From assembly GCA_963575745.1 (NCBI GenBank), contig CAUYUJ010016060.1:651460-715459 (forward strand): a DNA stretch of 64,000 nucleotides, written 5' to 3'. Made by a program: the position numbers and the translations under genes. Every line of letters begins with the position of its first letter. Positions within the stretch are counted from its first letter, which is position 1. The stretch is from Prorocentrum cordatum. Its lineage: Eukaryota; Sar; Dinophyceae; Prorocentrales; Prorocentraceae. Positions 45,826 through 57,905 of this stretch are shown one piece after another. A model generated the notes under the pieces. The model did not search any database and had not been told where the DNA came from. It saw only the letters and a program-made list of their open reading frames with translations.

Positions 45826-47349
45826 CGGATGGTTTGAAAGACATGGTTTGGGGTCACCGCTGTCCAACATATATATGCGCGTATCTAGAATCTGTAATTT
45901 ACATTCACATGTGAAGCCGACCCTGACACCACATGTCGTTCGCAAGCGTTGTGCGTTCATTGATGCTCACCTCGAGTCCGTCTTCTTGATGGACGGGCGC
46001 GCTCGTACAGACGCTCGTACATAAGAAATCCGCACCGGCCTCCAGTACACCATGTACGTCGGGGCCGGCGAAGTTCAGATCCGAGCTCGTTCCCACTTGC
46101 ATTTCTCTGTCTCACTTTACGCAGCGGTGACCCCCCCGTCTTTTTTGGGTGACGGGTCGCGATGCCAGTGGGTTGCCGATAGTCTACGTCAGCGCGCGCG
46201 CTACCACCGATTCATCCCTAGCTGCTGAAAGGAGGCCTTTTGGGACAACGCTTTGACGACGCTGTCCCACCTCCATTGTCGCGCACCCGTCGCCAATGAC
46301 TACATGGGCATCGACGCCAAAGCACGTGTTGTTGGCCTCCACCACTTTGGCACGCCGGGTTTCTGCCAACCTGATGACATGTCCCAGAATTGCCTTACGC
46401 TCGTTGCCGCGTTCGCCGAGCTCCAGCTGGTTGCGCTGAGCAACTTCTACAGTGTCGGCTACACCTGGCGCTCTGGGACGGCCCCCGCGTCGTGGATCGG
46501 TGTTGTTCTGTTTGAGGACTTTTTGGCGCACTCCTAGAATGTTCACAGCGTGTGCGTCCCGGGCAGGTCCAGCTATCCATCGCCACACGGGAGGAACACC
46601 GCATGGTCGCTTCGCATGTGACCGCCCCCGCGCCCAGCGAGTACCCTGCAGGTCCCGCGCATAGTCGCTCCAATAGAGGGCGCCTCGCGGGCTCCTCGTA
46701 CGCGCAGAACTTCCAGCGTCGCATGTCTGATTGCTGGCTCGATCCGTACGCAGCCGTTGACTAGACAGGTTGACCCTTCGCTGCACACGCGCGCGCCTCG
46801 GCGTCCATGGCTTTCGGCAAGCCGCAGAACCAACCTCGACAGCCTCGGAGTTCGGCAGATATTTGGAAGAGGTTGCGCACATTGGCACCGTCGCGTCGTG
46901 CCATGTGCAAGGCCAATTCGGAAGCTTTCGCCGTTCCCCGCCTTGTCCTTTTCCTTGCTTGGGCTGTTCTCTGCTGTGGCACTTTCAACCCAGACGGCGA
47001 ACAGGCTTGTTCGGGATGGTCTACGCGATGCGCGTGACCCTGCATGTGCGACTTGCGGTGCCAGTGGCGAATTTTGAGCGCAGTCGCCTCGAGACTCTGC
47101 GCTCGGCTCACGGCCCTGGTACGCCATGCACCCATCTTGACGGGCAAAATTTCTTCTGATCAGAGCCGAAGGCCCTGGAAACCCAAGCGCGGCGCCTATG
47201 GCAGCGTCCGCGCGCTCAGTGGCCGCGGCGTTGGATCTTCCCTTCGCCCCTGTCTTGCCGACGAGCGACGAGCGGTCCAACCTCCGAGGGCGGGCGCCCG
47301 CAGAGGTGCCCGGAGCACGTCCTGGACGTGACATTCAGCGGCGCGATGA

Positions 47350-47475
47350 CTACAGCGATCGAGATCTCCTCCTCCTCCTTCTCCTCCTCCTCCTCCTCCT
47401 CTTCCTGCTCCTCCTCCTCCTCCTCCTCCTCCTCCTCCTCCTCCCCCTCCTCGTCCTCCTCCTCCTCGACGGCGC
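47350..47475 (+). repeat. (TCC)n array inside the retrotransposon remnant
   Basis: About 120 bp of TCC trinucleotides interrupting the remnant. Confidence 0.9.
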
Positions 47476-47667
47476 GATCCTCATGCCCCTGACACTCTGT
47501 CGAGGCGTTCTGCATCGGCTGGGGCGGAACAACGGGCAGATCAGGGCCTCCCTGCCATTTGTTTCTCTCTTGCCGGAGGCGCCTCCGCCTCCTGCCGGGC
47601 GGCCTGGCTTCACCGGGACGTCGCCGACTCCGAGATGTGGCCCTCCTCTTGGACGGGCGGTCGGGTG

Positions 47668-47868
47668 GGAAAAAAACACAGTCTGTGGGAAAAGAACACA
47701 CAGTCTGTGGGAACAAAAACACACACTGTGGGAAATAAACACACTGTGGGAAACAAACACACACTGTGGGAAAAACACACACACAAAACACACACACACA
47801 CACACACACATTGTGGGAAAACAAAAACACACTGTGGGAAAACACACACACACTGTGTGTTGTCCCAC
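47668..47868 (+). repeat. CACACTGTGGGAAA minisatellite
   Basis: Eight to ten units of about 18-25 bp combining CTGTGGGAAA with A-rich and CA-rich linkers, plus an internal (CA)n at 47,785-47,810. It ends with TGTGTGTTGTCCCAC, the reverse complement of the unit, so a short inverted repeat closes the array. Confidence 0.85.
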
Positions 47869-49900
47869 GAAAAAAACCCAAGGAGGATCGCGACGAGTCC
47901 AGGAGGATCGCGCTCGAGCCGCGTGACCGGATGCTTTCGACAAGTGCCTGCACCAGGACTTGAACGTACGAGAGTTGGCTACGTGTGCCAGCTGTTTGAA
48001 GCAGTGTCCATGCCTCCAGCGTGCCCGAATCCAGGCACGACGCAGACGTAGGCAGAGGCTCCGATCAGGCTATCCACCTGCTGCATTCGTTATGCGACCG
48101 CTGTGCTGCGAGCGGACCGTCTTGGTCAAGTATAGTTCGCGATATTGTCTCGGGTTGGCCCCCCTCTGTTTCGGACCCTGTGCGGTATCCCCGTGGTTTG
48201 GGGCTCCACGACGTTCAAGCCCATTGGTTTGCGGCACGAGTTGCTCAACGTGGATGTCGTTCCGAACGTTGAGCCGTCCCGCAGAAAATCAGTTGGTTAC
48301 CCGAGGACATGCGCGTTGTGTTTTGGTTCTCTTATGGCGACTGCGATTCTGCAATGGCCTCTCGCACTGGAAACCGCCAAGGCTGCAAGTTTGGAGCTGC
48401 TGTAATTCGAAACGCCCGCTCGCGTGCCATGACCTGAATCCGCGAACCGCCGCTGCAGGTGGACATCTTGCTGAGTTTGCCTCCTGGCCAGATCGACTTC
48501 TGGGGTGCGCCCGCGTCCGCGGCTGCTGCGACAGCGCCCTCTGGAGTGGTTGGGGCCCCCGGTGTTCGTCGTGGTGGATGCGGCCTCCGTCGGCGACGAG
48601 TGCTTCATGCGCACGGCCGACACAGGCTGCGTGTCGGACACCTCCATCGACAGCGGATCGGTTGCCGCGTGCGGCGTGCAGGAGCAGACGAGGGTGACCA
48701 CCAGCTGGAAGCATGACGAGTCCGAGTGCTGCCTCACCTGCTGTGGGGCCGGCGCCACGGTTTGCTCCCAGGAGCGCCGAGCTCTCCCCGGAGGCGGCCT
48801 GGCCGTCGCCGTGCCTGGGCGCGCAGGTCAGGCAGCGCAAGCCTCTTGGCTGATTGATATGTGCCGATGGCTCTCCGGGGCCCGCTGGTCAAGACTCCCG
48901 CGGAGCTGCCACGCAGAGCTGCGCCCCGCGCTCCGCCGAGTTGTTGGACTCGCCTGTGGCATTCCAGGGTGCTGTGCTCTGTCTCCCCAATTAGTGCTTT
49001 GCGTGGCCCGCCTAGCTCTTAAGCGGAAGAGGCTCGCTCTCGACCCGCAGACCAAAAATTGTGGCATTCCAGGGTCTCAAGGTCTGCTCGTTGCATTTCC
49101 CAATCCTGATCCGGCTGGTCCACCACATCCAGATTGGTTTCTTACACGAGTTCCCACCGTGACGCTGAGTATGGTGTACATGCTCGCCTTGAGACGGATC
49201 GCGTTCCCAACGGGGCACGGGCACGCAATTTTCGACTCAAAGGTGCGGTTTCGCTGCGGGTTCCCAGCCTGGATTTTGATGATGAGGGCGCGTCTCCGCT
49301 ATTTGGGCCGCCTCCTTCGTTCACAGCCTCCTACCCTGATCGCCGCGCGTAGCTCGAAACCTGACAGGTCACCGTCCCGATGGGTTAAGCTGGTCGTCGC
49401 CGACGTTGAGAAAATGCGTGAGTTTGTCGCCCTGTGTTCCCAGTTCCCTCCCCTCTCCTCCCTGGTGTTCGTCTGGGTGGCGGTTTTCTTTCGAGAGGTT
49501 CCACGACGACGGTCGTGAGCCGTAAACTTGCTCCATATCCCCGGCTCGTGTTGCGATCCGCCGACTTCGGGAGCCGCCCAGAATCTGGGCGGCACCTGAT
49601 CACATGTGCGTGATGTCTGCAGTTCACGATTGCCAGCGCTGAGGCGCTGGCGCGCCACGTTTTGATTGCACCTGGCGCCAAGTGTGTGCAGCGCTTCTGG
49701 GCTCCAGCGCCTGCCACGTGCGCTGCATGTCAGACTGTGTATCGCAGTCGGGGCAGGCTGCCGCCACACCTTTCCGAGGTGCGTTGGCCAAGTGGCGCGC
49801 AATTCAGAAAAGCTCCCGCCGCGTTCCACTTTGTCCAGCAGCCGCTGTATATCAATTCGATGTTGCTGATCGTGCGTTGCGACGCGAGGCCAGGCAATCT

Positions 49901-50359
49901 GGGCATGTTCACGCAATGCCTCGTGGCGTTTCCGCGCGCGCTGGCGGGATAGTTGTTGGTCGAGCACGCTTGTAGAAAGCGGTACCTGCATTGCCGCTGA
50001 TTCTTTCTGTTGGTGCTTGTGGTGGCTAGCGGCTAGCCGTTCTTATCGGACACGCGGCGGCTGGGACCAATGTGTGGTATCGCGTTCGTGACGCGAACCG
50101 TAAAAGTCTGGCCAATCACCGGCTATACCATACTTATAGATTTGTAGATGCATACACTTTCATGTTTTTCGCAGAGGTCGAGAGAGAGAAGAGAACGGTA
50201 TCAACACATGCGGGACCAGCAGACATAAACATATGAATTTGAAATAGCCGTTACATGCAAACGCGTGTCTTAAAAGGGAGTTATTTGACCGCCTGGGATT
50301 CAAAGAGAGAAGAAGGGAGGGATAAAGAGAGAGAGAGACAGGGCAAGAGACAAAGAGAA

Positions 50360-50390
<31 letters not shown>

Positions 50391-50523
50391 TGGGAGTCAC
50401 GCGCCACGACTGGTTCCGATACAGGGACTCGATCTTCGGGCGACCATGTGCTCACACAGTTCTCCTGCAGTGGTGCGGGCCTGCCTGGCGACACTCGGAT
50501 GTTGCACTAATCCGGTTCACCAT
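49901..50523. other. Spacer with GA repeat
   Basis: Mostly unique DNA. A GAGA-rich stretch lies at 50,318-50,395. No gene recognised. Confidence 0.4.
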
Positions 50524-50690
50524 GTTCAGGAGGGGAAAAAACACACAGCCACAATTAATCGTCGATCCCTGGGAAAATATAGGAAAATATGGGAAGTGTG
50601 GGGGGGAAGACAAGCACCCAGAAAATATGGGAACATATGGGGAGTCCTGTTATTTGTGTGTTTTTATGTGTGCTTCCAAGGGCCCCTTCA
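50524..50690 (+). repeat. Dispersed repeat of about 165 bp, copy 1
   Basis: Runs from GTTCAGGAGG to GGCCCCTTCA. Contains ATTAATCGTCGATCCC, then GGGAAAATAT-type units, then a T/G-rich part. An inverted copy is at 56,863-57,027. Confidence 0.75.
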
Positions 50691-53600
50691 CATGTATCGA
50701 ACTCCACGCCGTGTGCAGTACGATGTTTCCTCCCTCGCGCTCGTTCATTATGCACTCAGCGCCATGTGTGACAGGTGTTCAAGGGCCTGAAGGGCTTCGT
50801 GCCGCCGGTAGACGCGTTCCTCTGTGAGGTGAAGAAGGTCACCGCTGCGACAACTTGCTCCGTTCGTTCACGTTCCCAATCTCTTCGCCAGCTTTGTTTT
50901 ACGGATCAGGCAAGAGCTAATTGAATGGGACCTCCAGCAATTTTCGGCCCCGCTAGTCATTGCAAGGCCACGTTTGCTTTTCATAGCCCTGCCTCGTAGA
51001 ATCGATTCAGTGTTTAGAGTTTTCGCCGGTACGGTTGCCCTTGGGCCCTTATTGGGCCCTGCAACCTTCGATCAATCCCCGTTTCCCAGGTATGACGAAC
51101 AGTTTCGTTCCACCATTGTTGGGGCCGCACGTCGTTGTCATTGCGAGGCTTCGTGTCGCGATCTCTTTGAGATCAGGTTGTCCCTTGGACCACTATTGAT
51201 GCTAGTGCGCGGGGAGGAAGAAAGAGGAGCAGGATGGGCAGGAGGGGAGCAGGAAAAAAAGGAAACAGAGGAGGATTTGGAATGGGAGCATCCCAGGTTT
51301 CAGAGCATGTTACGGTACATGCTTACACATGCGGATTTGTTGTTATCAACCCAATTTGTTGTTTGTGTCAAGGGGCTTGAGTGACACATAGATCGTTTGA
51401 TGGTTGAGCTCGTTGTAGGACGCGCCGGCCAAAATACCAGGCAATGAAGTCCTGATGTTCCCAAGGGCAGCTCGTAGCTGTGGGGTCGGTTCTCCACGAT
51501 GCCCCAGGCAGCTTCAGCCGTGATGCTTCCTCAGTGTACTCCCGGAGCGGAGTCACACGAACTCTGGCAGGCCGGTGCCCAGTCGGGAGGGCGTGCACGC
51601 CGACCTTGGGCCCAGGAGGGGCCGCCTGGGGCGGCTCGCGGCCCCGCGCGTGTAGTGTTACCGGGGGTGCTGTCGACCGGTTGCGTGGACTCTCTCTGAC
51701 ACTGGCCCCCTCTGGCCTCGCGCACCTCTCCGACATCCACCTCCCTCCTGAGTTTGCTTTCTCCATCCCTTCGCATCCTCCACCATGGCTTTGGCCGAGG
51801 CCCAGCCGTCGTCTGATTTGCGTGTGTGTGTGTGTGTGTGCGTCTGCAATTATGCTGGTTGCGCTCGGGGTGGCCCCTCCTTCGGCCACCGACTGGCTGG
51901 CAGCCGCTTGAGAAAGGTTTGAAATGTGTTGCAGCCCGGTGCGCAGGGCCTGATCAGGGAGGCAGCGGAGAGGCACCATGACCTTTGAGTTGTCTTCGTA
52001 GGGGATCTTATTGCGAGAACCCAACAGCGCGGGTCAGTTCGATTTGAATTAGCCGTCCTTCAACGACTCTGTTGAGCATGTGGCGTCTGGACCTTCGAGG
52101 GCCCTCCGGAGTGAATGGTGCGGCGCGCTCAGAGGACCGCCGAGCTCTGGGGACCAGATTGTTCGCGAAGGGGGGGACCTACCTGGCGAAGCATACTACG
52201 AAGCGCAGAGGTTCCCAGACCGGGTCCTCGAGAACAACGCCCCAAGTTTGATGCTACCAGCGCCTGTGGGGAACCACATAGGGTTAAGGACGAGGTCTTG
52301 GAGCACCGTGCCGTTGATGCCGGATTGTCCGTCGGATAAAACGAGGGTTTTTGTTGTGGATCGGGCACTGGGGCTTCGCGCGCAGCACTCCGAAAGATGT
52401 TTTTCTTGATAGCGTCGACAAAGAGGTGTAGAAATGTGTCGTGAGCTCGCTAACGTGGATATGGCCAGCAGGCAGTTCGCCACCAAGAATCACTCCTTCG
52501 AGGGACGAGCCTTACGGCTGAGGTCGGGATGACGAGGTGCTCTGAGGAGGATGCTGACGCGAGCAGGGCTGGAGAGCAACAGGACGAGCGTCCCTTCGAG
52601 CGCGTCTACATGGAGGAGGAGGAGGAGGAGGAGGATCGGGACCAGAAGGTTGGCGGGAAGAAGTTCCTTTGAAACAAGTGCAGACGCGGAGGCTGCGAAC
52701 ACCCAGTCGGATTGGTAGGACACCCAGCTGGACTGTCAGGAAGGCTGAGACTGTGCGTTCTGAGCGTGGCCTCGCAGCGATGATGGAACGCGACATCCCT
52801 CTGCCTTCTGATCATGAGGACGACCTGCCTCCTGTGCGTGCTTTGACGTAGCAGCTCGCTGACCAGACGGTTAAGAGATGAGCGGACCCGACCCAAATTT
52901 GTCGGGTCCACCATCTGCCGACACATCTGCGAAGAGAGCAGCTGGAGCTGTATATTTCCGAACGGTCCAGGGCATTCTCACATCGTCCCATTCCAGAGCA
53001 TGGCGGGTTCCGAAAGGGAGCAATGGAGAACTGATTGACTCTTAGTGCTGGCACCGATGCTTTTTTGTCACGGAGCATGGCAGCCCCATGTCGTATTGTC
53101 GATGGGGAGCCCCTTTGTTTGAGCTGCGCGTTTGTTACACGATTGTCTAGTGTCCCTGGCATTATGCTCTTGTTCTCTGCTCTCCGGTGGGCTTGCCTTG
53201 CCCGTTGGCCTGGACGCTTGGTGGGGCAGAAGCGGCGGCAGTCCGCCAGCCCAGTCCATTACGGCACTGTCCTCCTCCTCGCGCGATTCGATACTTTGAG
53301 AAAGTTTAGGTGCTCTACTACACAAAGCGCTCCACTACACAAGCGCGTGTGTGTGCGTGTGGGTGTGTGTGTGTGTCTGTGTGTCTATGTGCGCGTTGTG
53401 CGCCCAGGTGCTCAACTACACGACGATGTGCCTCCGTGTCCGCCAGGATCCGCGCGGGACGCCCGCCGCTGTCGCATGTGGTGACCACCTGCAGCCGCTG
53501 CCGCGGATGACTAGACTGTCGTGCGCTGGTGTTCCGCGGACGGTTGAGCATGACTGAGCGCCAAAGCCGGCACAAGCAGCATAAGTTGTCGGAGGTCCGC

Positions 53601-54740
53601 GGGAATGGTGGGGGTCAGTTGGGGGGCCCTGGAGGGAGTGGTAATCGGTCCGTCGCGGCGGGATCTATGGCGATTGTTCTCCTCTCTGCTGTGCAGGAAC
53701 GCAGCGCCACGGAAGAACCTGCGCCAGCGTTGGTTCAGTCTTGGCTTGAAATCTGAAGCGAGGGGGTGTGCCGTCCGGGGGGGGCCTGCGATTTTGGGTG
53801 GGCACGCGGGCAGGGTGGCCTGGCTGGGGAGGGTGGCCGAGAGGCTCGGGGCCCGGGTCCCCCTGTCGCAGCGGCGCCCAGAGAGGGGCCAGTCCTGGCA
53901 TGCGCAGGGACGCGCTGCGTTGAAGAATCGGCAGTATTGCCTCGTCAGCACTTGATAATGGAGAGAGGCACCTCCAGCGGGCGGCTAACTTGGCTCCCTC
54001 CTTCTCGCCCAGGACAACCCCTCCCTACCATCTGCACCCGCCGAGGCGATTATTGTATGTGCATGTGGCAACTCTTGGGAGCCTTGTGTGTCATTGAATT
54101 CTTGGTTTTAGTGGCCCGATCTTGTTCCTTATTGTTCCTGCGATGGTTCGGGGCCCGAATACTGTTCCGATAGCGTCTCGGTAGTGTTTGGTAAAGTTGT
54201 TGTGTTGATGTGCTGGAGATTTGGTGTTGTAATAGTGTTGTGTAGCCATGCAGTACTGGGCTAGTCCAGGCTTCTGTTGTTGCATCGCCTCATGTTTGAA
54301 TGAGTCGCCAGTGCACCTAGACCTGGGTCAGCGTTAGCGTGTCGTGTTTAATGATGACTTATGTTGGATCTAGAACCCGAGTCGGCTTCAGTGACGGCTA
54401 TGGCTATGGTTACAAGTAGATTGTTTCTTGCCGCGGTGAAATGCCCAAGTTTGAGATGTGATGATGGTTGTAGCCAGAGTCGTCTTGCTTGCAACCAGGA
54501 CAGGCAGCTACAACCCCATTCGCCGTCAGGGTTATCATTCGGGTTGCCAAGATGGTGTAGCCATCCCTCAAATCCAGACCCGCCGACATTGCTGTGATTG
54601 TTCTGATTTCATGTCTGTGGATTCCTGAGGCGAAGCCGATGTGATTTCTGGATGTCCGTGGGGCCAGGTAAGTTCCTGTCATATTCGCAGCGGTTGGACA
54701 TTATGTTGGCCTTCGGCCCATCCCGCCACCCTGCGGGGGT
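50691..54740. other. Segment without a recognised gene
   Basis: Short frames on both strands, some less repetitive than average (minus strand 52,024-51,850 reads NKIPYEDNSKVMVPLRCLP; plus strand 52,545-52,670 is acidic, EEDADASRAGEQQDERPFE). None forms an exon chain or matches a family I know. (GT)n-type runs lie at 51,818-51,842 and 53,345-53,395. Confidence 0.35.
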
Positions 54741-54749
54741 CATGGACCA

Positions 54750-54945
54750 GAGGCTGCTTGGAGAGTTCTTGGGAGATTTCTCGGGGGCCTCTCGGACGCC
54801 TCTCGTGACGTCTTTGGGGCCTCTTTCTTGCAGGCCTCCTCTTGGAGACCTTTCGGGGATCTCCTCGGTGCGTCTTGGGATCTCTTGGGCGCCTCTGGGG
54901 GCCTCTTGGCAATCTCAGGGGCCATCTTTGTACAAGCGAGCTCCT
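54750..54945 (+). repeat. Degenerate CTCTTGGG minisatellite, array 2
   Basis: Same family as 43,780-44,110. Units such as GGCCTCTCG, GGCCTCTTGG and GGCGCCTCTGG. Confidence 0.7.
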
Positions 54946-55424
54946 TGAGCCGTTTGCTTTTTGCCCATCCAGGGCCGAATCCATTGAACAACACTTTTGG
55001 TTTTAATTCTTGACGCTTCGCGTATCCCCACCAGGCCGCCTGCGCTCTGCGCTCGCGGCCGCGACCAAAAAGTATCCCACCAGTTCTCGGCGCAGCTCAG
55101 CCCCGGCGCAGCTGCTTCCCTCAGCGGTAGGTTTAGCCCGCTTGCTCGGCGCGCGCGCCGGCAATTAGGTTGCTCGTAGCCCTAGCTAACTCTGCTGACG
55201 CTGTCGGACCCGTTGGCCTGCAGCTGCGACAAAAAAGTATCCCCTCCAGCCCATCCACAAACGGGGCCCAGGCGAGTTGCCTTGATCAGGGAAGCGGATG
55301 AGCATGCAGTGGATCAAGAGTTGGGGAAGCCGTCAAATTGGAGTCTTGGATCAGCCTGCGCAGACCCAGGAGCGAATCGTATGCGCCTTCGCGGACCTGC
55401 CGAATGAGGAAAGGCGGAGAAGAA

Positions 55425-55562
55425 GGACGAGGAGGATGGGGGCGAGGAGGATGAGGAGGAGGAGAAGGAGGAGGAGAAGGAGGAGTAGCTGGAGCAGGAG
55501 GAGGAGGAGGCGGAGGTGGGGGAGAAACAGGCGGAAGAAGAGGAGGAGGAGGAGGAGGAACA
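55425..55562 (+). repeat. (GGA)n block
   Basis: About 140 bp of GGA/GAG directly preceding minisatellite array 3. Confidence 0.9.
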
Positions 55563-56140
55563 AGACAATGGCGAGCCTGGGGGCTTCTTGGGGCGTCTTG
55601 GGGGCGTGTTGGCGATCCCGGGGGCCTCTTGCGTACCTCGGGGGGGATCTTGGAGGTCTCTTGAGAGCCTCTTTGAGGCCTCTTGGGCGCCTCTTGGGGC
55701 CTCCTTGGCGCCTCTTTGGGCTCTCTTGTGGCGGTCCTGCGAGGCTTGAGGACGCCTAGAATCGTCTCTTGGACTCCTCTTGGAGCGCTCTTGGGGCGCT
55801 CTTGGGCGCTCTTGGGCCGTCTTGGGGCTCTCTTGGGCATCTCTTGGTTCCCTCAGGGGCCCTCTTGGAGCTGTCTTGAGGCCTCGGAAGGCCATCCAAT
55901 TCGAAAAGGCCAGAAGGCAAACATCACTGAATTCCCTTAGGTGTTTGAAGGATGTTTGCCTCTTGGCGGCCTCCTGGAGACTCCGTGGCCATTCGGAGCC
56001 GTCTTGTAGCAGTCTTGAGGCCTCTTGGAGCATTTTGGGAACCATCTTGAGCCTTCTCGGGCTATCTTTAGCCATCTTCGAGGTCATCTTCGGCTCTCTG
56101 AGGCCCTCTTGGAGTCACCTTGGGCCATCTTAGATGCTCC
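55560..56140 (+). repeat. Degenerate CTCTTGGG minisatellite, array 3
   Basis: The largest array of this family. A non-array insert of about 70 bp (55,880-55,955) interrupts it, much as a similar insert interrupts array 1 at 43,866-43,940. Confidence 0.75.
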
Positions 56141-56659
56141 GACCGCACGCGCCCCCCCCCCCCTCCCTTCCTCCAAGTACAGGGTTAGGGGTAGGGGGAA
56201 TGGTAGGATGGTTGGAAGAGGAGCCTCCTTAGATCACCTACTCCCAGAGGGCTGGTGGGATTGTTGTTGGGCCCTGGCAAAGCCATACGGGTATTCCGAA
56301 AGCCAAGCGGGACGCCCCAAGAGATCTGGGGGTGGGGTTTGGGGCGAATTCGGTACTGAATGAAGATAGCTCGAAAGGACCTGAGGACATTTTACGATGT
56401 GCGTACAGTGCGGTGGTTGGGAACTTGCACAAGGGTTGGCTGTATGGTGTTTCATAAGGTCCTGGGAGCCATTCGTTATCACTTAGTATGGCTGTCCTGC
56501 GCATCCAGTGGTCCACAGTGGTTTGCTGACGCCCCCCAGAAGTTTTCAATGGTGTCCATCCTTGACTTTTCTCGCAGCTATTCCGTTCCCTCCCTCGTTC
56601 TGTGCGTCGTTTGTTGGCCAACGGCGCCGCGGGGTCTAGACGCCCTTCTTTTTTGGAGG

Positions 56660-57062
56660 CCACTGGGGGTCACTGGAGGTGCCACTGGGGATCACTGGAG
56701 GCCACTGGAGGAGCCACTGCAAGCCGGTGGAGGAGCCGCTGGAGGCCACTGGAGACTCCTTGGAGCCACTAGGGCCTCTGAAGGTCCGGGTGCCCTTGGA
56801 GGCCACCAGAGGTCACAAGGGGCCATTGGAGGAGCCACTGGAGGCTCGCGGGGGGCCACTGATGAAGGGGCCCCAGGACACACAAATAAATACACACACA
56901 TAAAATGATTCCCCATATTTTCCCAGATTTTCTAGGTTTTTGTCTTCCCCCCCATTTCCCATATTTTCCCATATTTTCCTGGGGATCGACGGTTAATTGT
57001 GTCTGTGTGCTTTTTCACCTCCTGAACTGAAGGTCACTGGAGGAGCCACTGCGGCCACTCAG
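56660..57062 (+). repeat. CACTGGAGG minisatellite, split by a dispersed repeat
   Basis: Units of 9-18 bp built on GGAGCCACTGGAGGCCACT. The array stops at 56,862, is replaced by the 165-bp repeat, and resumes at about 57,033 with GTCACTGGAGGAGCCACTG. Confidence 0.8.
56863..57027 (-). repeat. Dispersed repeat of about 165 bp, copy 2 (inverted)
   Basis: Reverse-complement copy of 50,524-50,690. Shared landmarks are CGTCGATCCC, repeated GGGAAAATATGGG units, GGGGGGAAGAC and GGGGCC. It sits inside the CACTGGAGG minisatellite, which suggests it was inserted there. Confidence 0.75.
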
Positions 57063-57635
57063 ATGATCACGAAGAGCTCCCAGCAGCGTCTTCTGAATAG
57101 TGTTGGTCACATCCGCGGCAAAAAACTACTTCATTCCGACCCCCGACATGATTGTTTCAGGGCCCAGGTTGTGGCGATGCTTTCTGGTTGCAGCTAAAGG
57201 GATTTAGCTACGGATGTTATTTGCAAGCTCAAATCGTTCCAAAGTTCATGTACGGTTGTTATTGTTTCGGCCCAGCAGGGCATGCCCAGTCCTAAGCCCT
57301 TCACCATGGCGGCTATGCATTGTCATTCGGTGTATAGTGACAAGTTGGTGTGACGCCACCAGTTGTTTGCAACAGTTAACGCATAATGATGCAACCAATA
57401 GTGGTGCTGATAGTGATGATGCTGCGGACCAGGATGAGAAACGGGACAGCGTATTTCCGGTAGACCCGTTCCCTTGCCATGCAGAAGTGAAGAAGGTGTA
57501 GATCAACGATCTCAGCGTGGGTGGTTTATTCTTGACCATCTTGTGTTGTTGAGTCCTCGTTTTGAATCGGCAGCGCCCCGCGTCTCCTTCTCTTCTCTCC
57601 CTCCTCCTCACATGCTTGCCTCTACTCTCTGCATG
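57063..57635. other. Spacer, no gene seen
   Basis: Unique DNA without recognised coding sequence. Confidence 0.4.
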
Positions 57636-57639
57636 TCCT

Positions 57640-57905
57640 CATCACCATTACCATCGTCAAAGTCATTATCAGCATCATCATCGAGACTCCCATCATCATC
57701 ATCATCATTATCATCGTCATCATCATCATCACCATCTCCAGTATCATCATCAGCATCATCATCACCATGATCATCATCATCGTCGTCATCGTCATCGTCA
57801 TCAGCATCGTCGCCGTCAATCATCGCCATCACAACCATCATCATCATTCACCATCATCATCATCATCATCGTCATCATCATCATCATCATCATCATCATC
57901 AGGCG
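57640..57905 (+). repeat. (ATC)n array
   Basis: About 265 bp of ATC/TCA trinucleotides with ACC and GTC variants. It is the opposite strand sense to the GAT arrays at 40-42 kb and 58.3-58.85 kb. Confidence 0.95.

Larger units (their letters stand above)
46190..49900 (+). mobile_element. Decayed non-LTR (LINE-type) retrotransposon
   Basis: Fragments in changing plus-strand frames follow the order of a LINE. About 46,210-46,540 resembles the C-terminal half of an AP-type endonuclease: FWDNALTTLSHL, NDYMGIDAKARVVG, LQLVALSNFYSVGYTWRSG, then EEHRMVAS at about 46,600. About 46,790-46,830 has RAPRRPWLSA. About 48,560-48,800 resembles the end of a reverse transcriptase domain (VVVDAASVGDECF; SWKHDESECCLTCCGAGA). 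About 49,275-49,420 has MRARLRYLGRLLRS. About 49,700-49,780 ends with a zinc-finger-like CAACQTVYRSRGRLPPHL. The frames are broken by stops and by inserted repeats at 47.36-47.47 and 47.67-47.87 kb. No intact catalytic motif is left, so it is inactive. Assignment rests on pattern similarity only. Confidence 0.55.

Noticed and set aside
51368-53162. Possible copia-type or host exons (NKIPYEDNSKVMV; acidic block at 52.55 kb)
   Set aside because: No protease, integrase or RT motif and no splice chain could be recognised on either strand.
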